Below, one piece after another: positions 63,413-64,000 of a DNA stretch of 64,000 nucleotides. Below the pieces are notes generated by a model. That model was not told the DNA's origin and did no database searches. It saw only the letters and a program-made list of their open reading frames with translations. The stretch lies in contig NC_056529.1 of assembly GCF_019175285.1 (NCBI RefSeq), positions 670,455-734,454 on the forward strand, read 5' to 3'. A program made the translations under genes and the position numbers. Position 1 is the stretch's first letter. The number at the start of each line of letters is the position of its first letter. Origin of the DNA: Sceloporus undulatus. Its lineage: Eukaryota; Chordata; Lepidosauria; Squamata; Phrynosomatidae.

Positions 63413-63525
63413 AGGGCTGCGAGAGTGAGACTTGCTCAAAGTCTTCCGTGGGTTTCCACCTCTGAGTAGGGATTTAATAAACTCTGGCCTCCAGAATCCT
63501 AGTCCAACACACTAACTAGATTGCA
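63413..63525 (-). mobile_element. MIR-core SINE fragment, minus copy
   Basis: GCGAGAGTGAGACTTGCTCA, CCGTGGGTTTCCACCTCTGA and AGAATCCTAGTCCAACACAC are the core and tRNA head in complement. Confidence 0.6.
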
Positions 63526-63555
63526 GATTAGATTGTACATTGTAGGCAGGCTTTT

Positions 63556-64000
63556 ATTCATAGAATAAGAGTTGGAAAGACGAAAGGGCCCTGATCCAGT
63601 CCAACCCCATTTGCCAGCAGTCTAATAAGCTCCTAGATGGCATCCACGCCTCTGTTAAAACCTCCAAGGAAGGAGATTCCACTAATCTCTGATGGAGGAG
63701 TGTTTCCTCTTTTTAAGAGCCCTTACTCCAGAGTGCCTTCTAATGCTGACTGGAATTCTTTCCGGAGCTTGCATCCATTGCTTCCGTCCTGTCCTGGCCC
63801 ACAGAGAACAAACTGTCCCTCCTCAATATGACATCCCTTCAATATTTAAACAGGGCTATCATATCACCTTCTCTTCTCCAGGTAACATCCCCAGCTCCCT
63901 AAGGCGTCTCATAGGCATGATTTTCCAGACCCTTCACCATTTTAAGTCGCCGCCTTTGGACACATGGTCCAGTTTCTCCATTCCTTTTTGAATTGTGGTG
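63556..64000 (-). mobile_element. CR1 3' region with many small deletions, cut by window end
   Basis: TTCATAGAATAAGAGTTGGA, CCTCAATATGACATCCCTTC and ATATTTAAACAGGGCTATCA are CR1. Compared with the copy at 2,697-3,200, it lacks many runs of one to four bases, scattered along its length. Confidence 0.85.

Larger units (their letters stand above)
49426..64000 (-). other. ARHGAP17 intron 1 (partial), repeats only
   Basis: No exon that I can support lies upstream of exon 2 here, so intron 1 is at least 14.5 kb. Apart from the listed repeats the sequence is unremarkable and AT-rich in places (for example 61,500-61,750). No coding frame with splice signals or a known family was recognised. Confidence 0.6.

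Overview
This window is vertebrate nuclear DNA, most likely from a squamate reptile and perhaps an iguanian lizard. The coding signal is split into short exons with GT/AG introns. Those introns are full of CR1, L2 and RTE/BovB LINE fragments, MIR-core tRNA SINEs ending in (CAA)n, 5S-rRNA-derived SINEs, palindromic MITEs and AAT/TTA microsatellites. The taxon is inferred from this repeat mix. No virus-derived element was recognised.

Layout: (1) 1-13,245, plus strand: the last 11 coding exons of a sodium/solute symporter that reads as SLC5A11 (SMIT2). These give 557 residues; roughly the first 118 codons lie upstream of the window. Its 3' UTR probably runs to about 14,910. (2) 14,910-18,190: intergenic, with microsatellites, a palindromic MITE, a tandem array with an inverted last unit, and an old CR1. 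(3) 18,260-22,233, plus strand: a seven-exon, 237-residue gene that resembles testis-expressed protein 47. It carries a BLUF-like fold in which the flavin-contacting residues appear to be replaced. (4) 23,794-49,425, minus strand: 19 coding exons of ARHGAP17 (RICH1/nadrin), comprising a BAR domain, a RhoGAP domain, a proline-rich tail and a C-terminal PDZ ligand. Exon 1, which should encode about 18 residues, was not found and probably lies beyond 64,000. (5) 49,426-64,000: repeat-rich intron 1 of ARHGAP17, with no coding signal that I can support.

The tail-to-tail order SLC5A11 (+) / ARHGAP17 (-) matches what is known of human 16p12. The gene between them has no counterpart there that I know of, and it is the main biological surprise. 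Other points of note are a tandem-duplicated splice acceptor in the ARHGAP17 RhoGAP region, a duplicated pyrimidine tract in SLC5A11, a perfect 28-bp-arm palindrome, foldback MITEs carrying AATAAA on both strands, and a suspect assembly junction at 4,572-5,127. The genes do not form a pathway: one is a membrane inositol transporter, one a putative germline protein and one a junction/actin regulator.

All exon borders were read by eye from GT/AG sites and reading frame, and may be off by a base.
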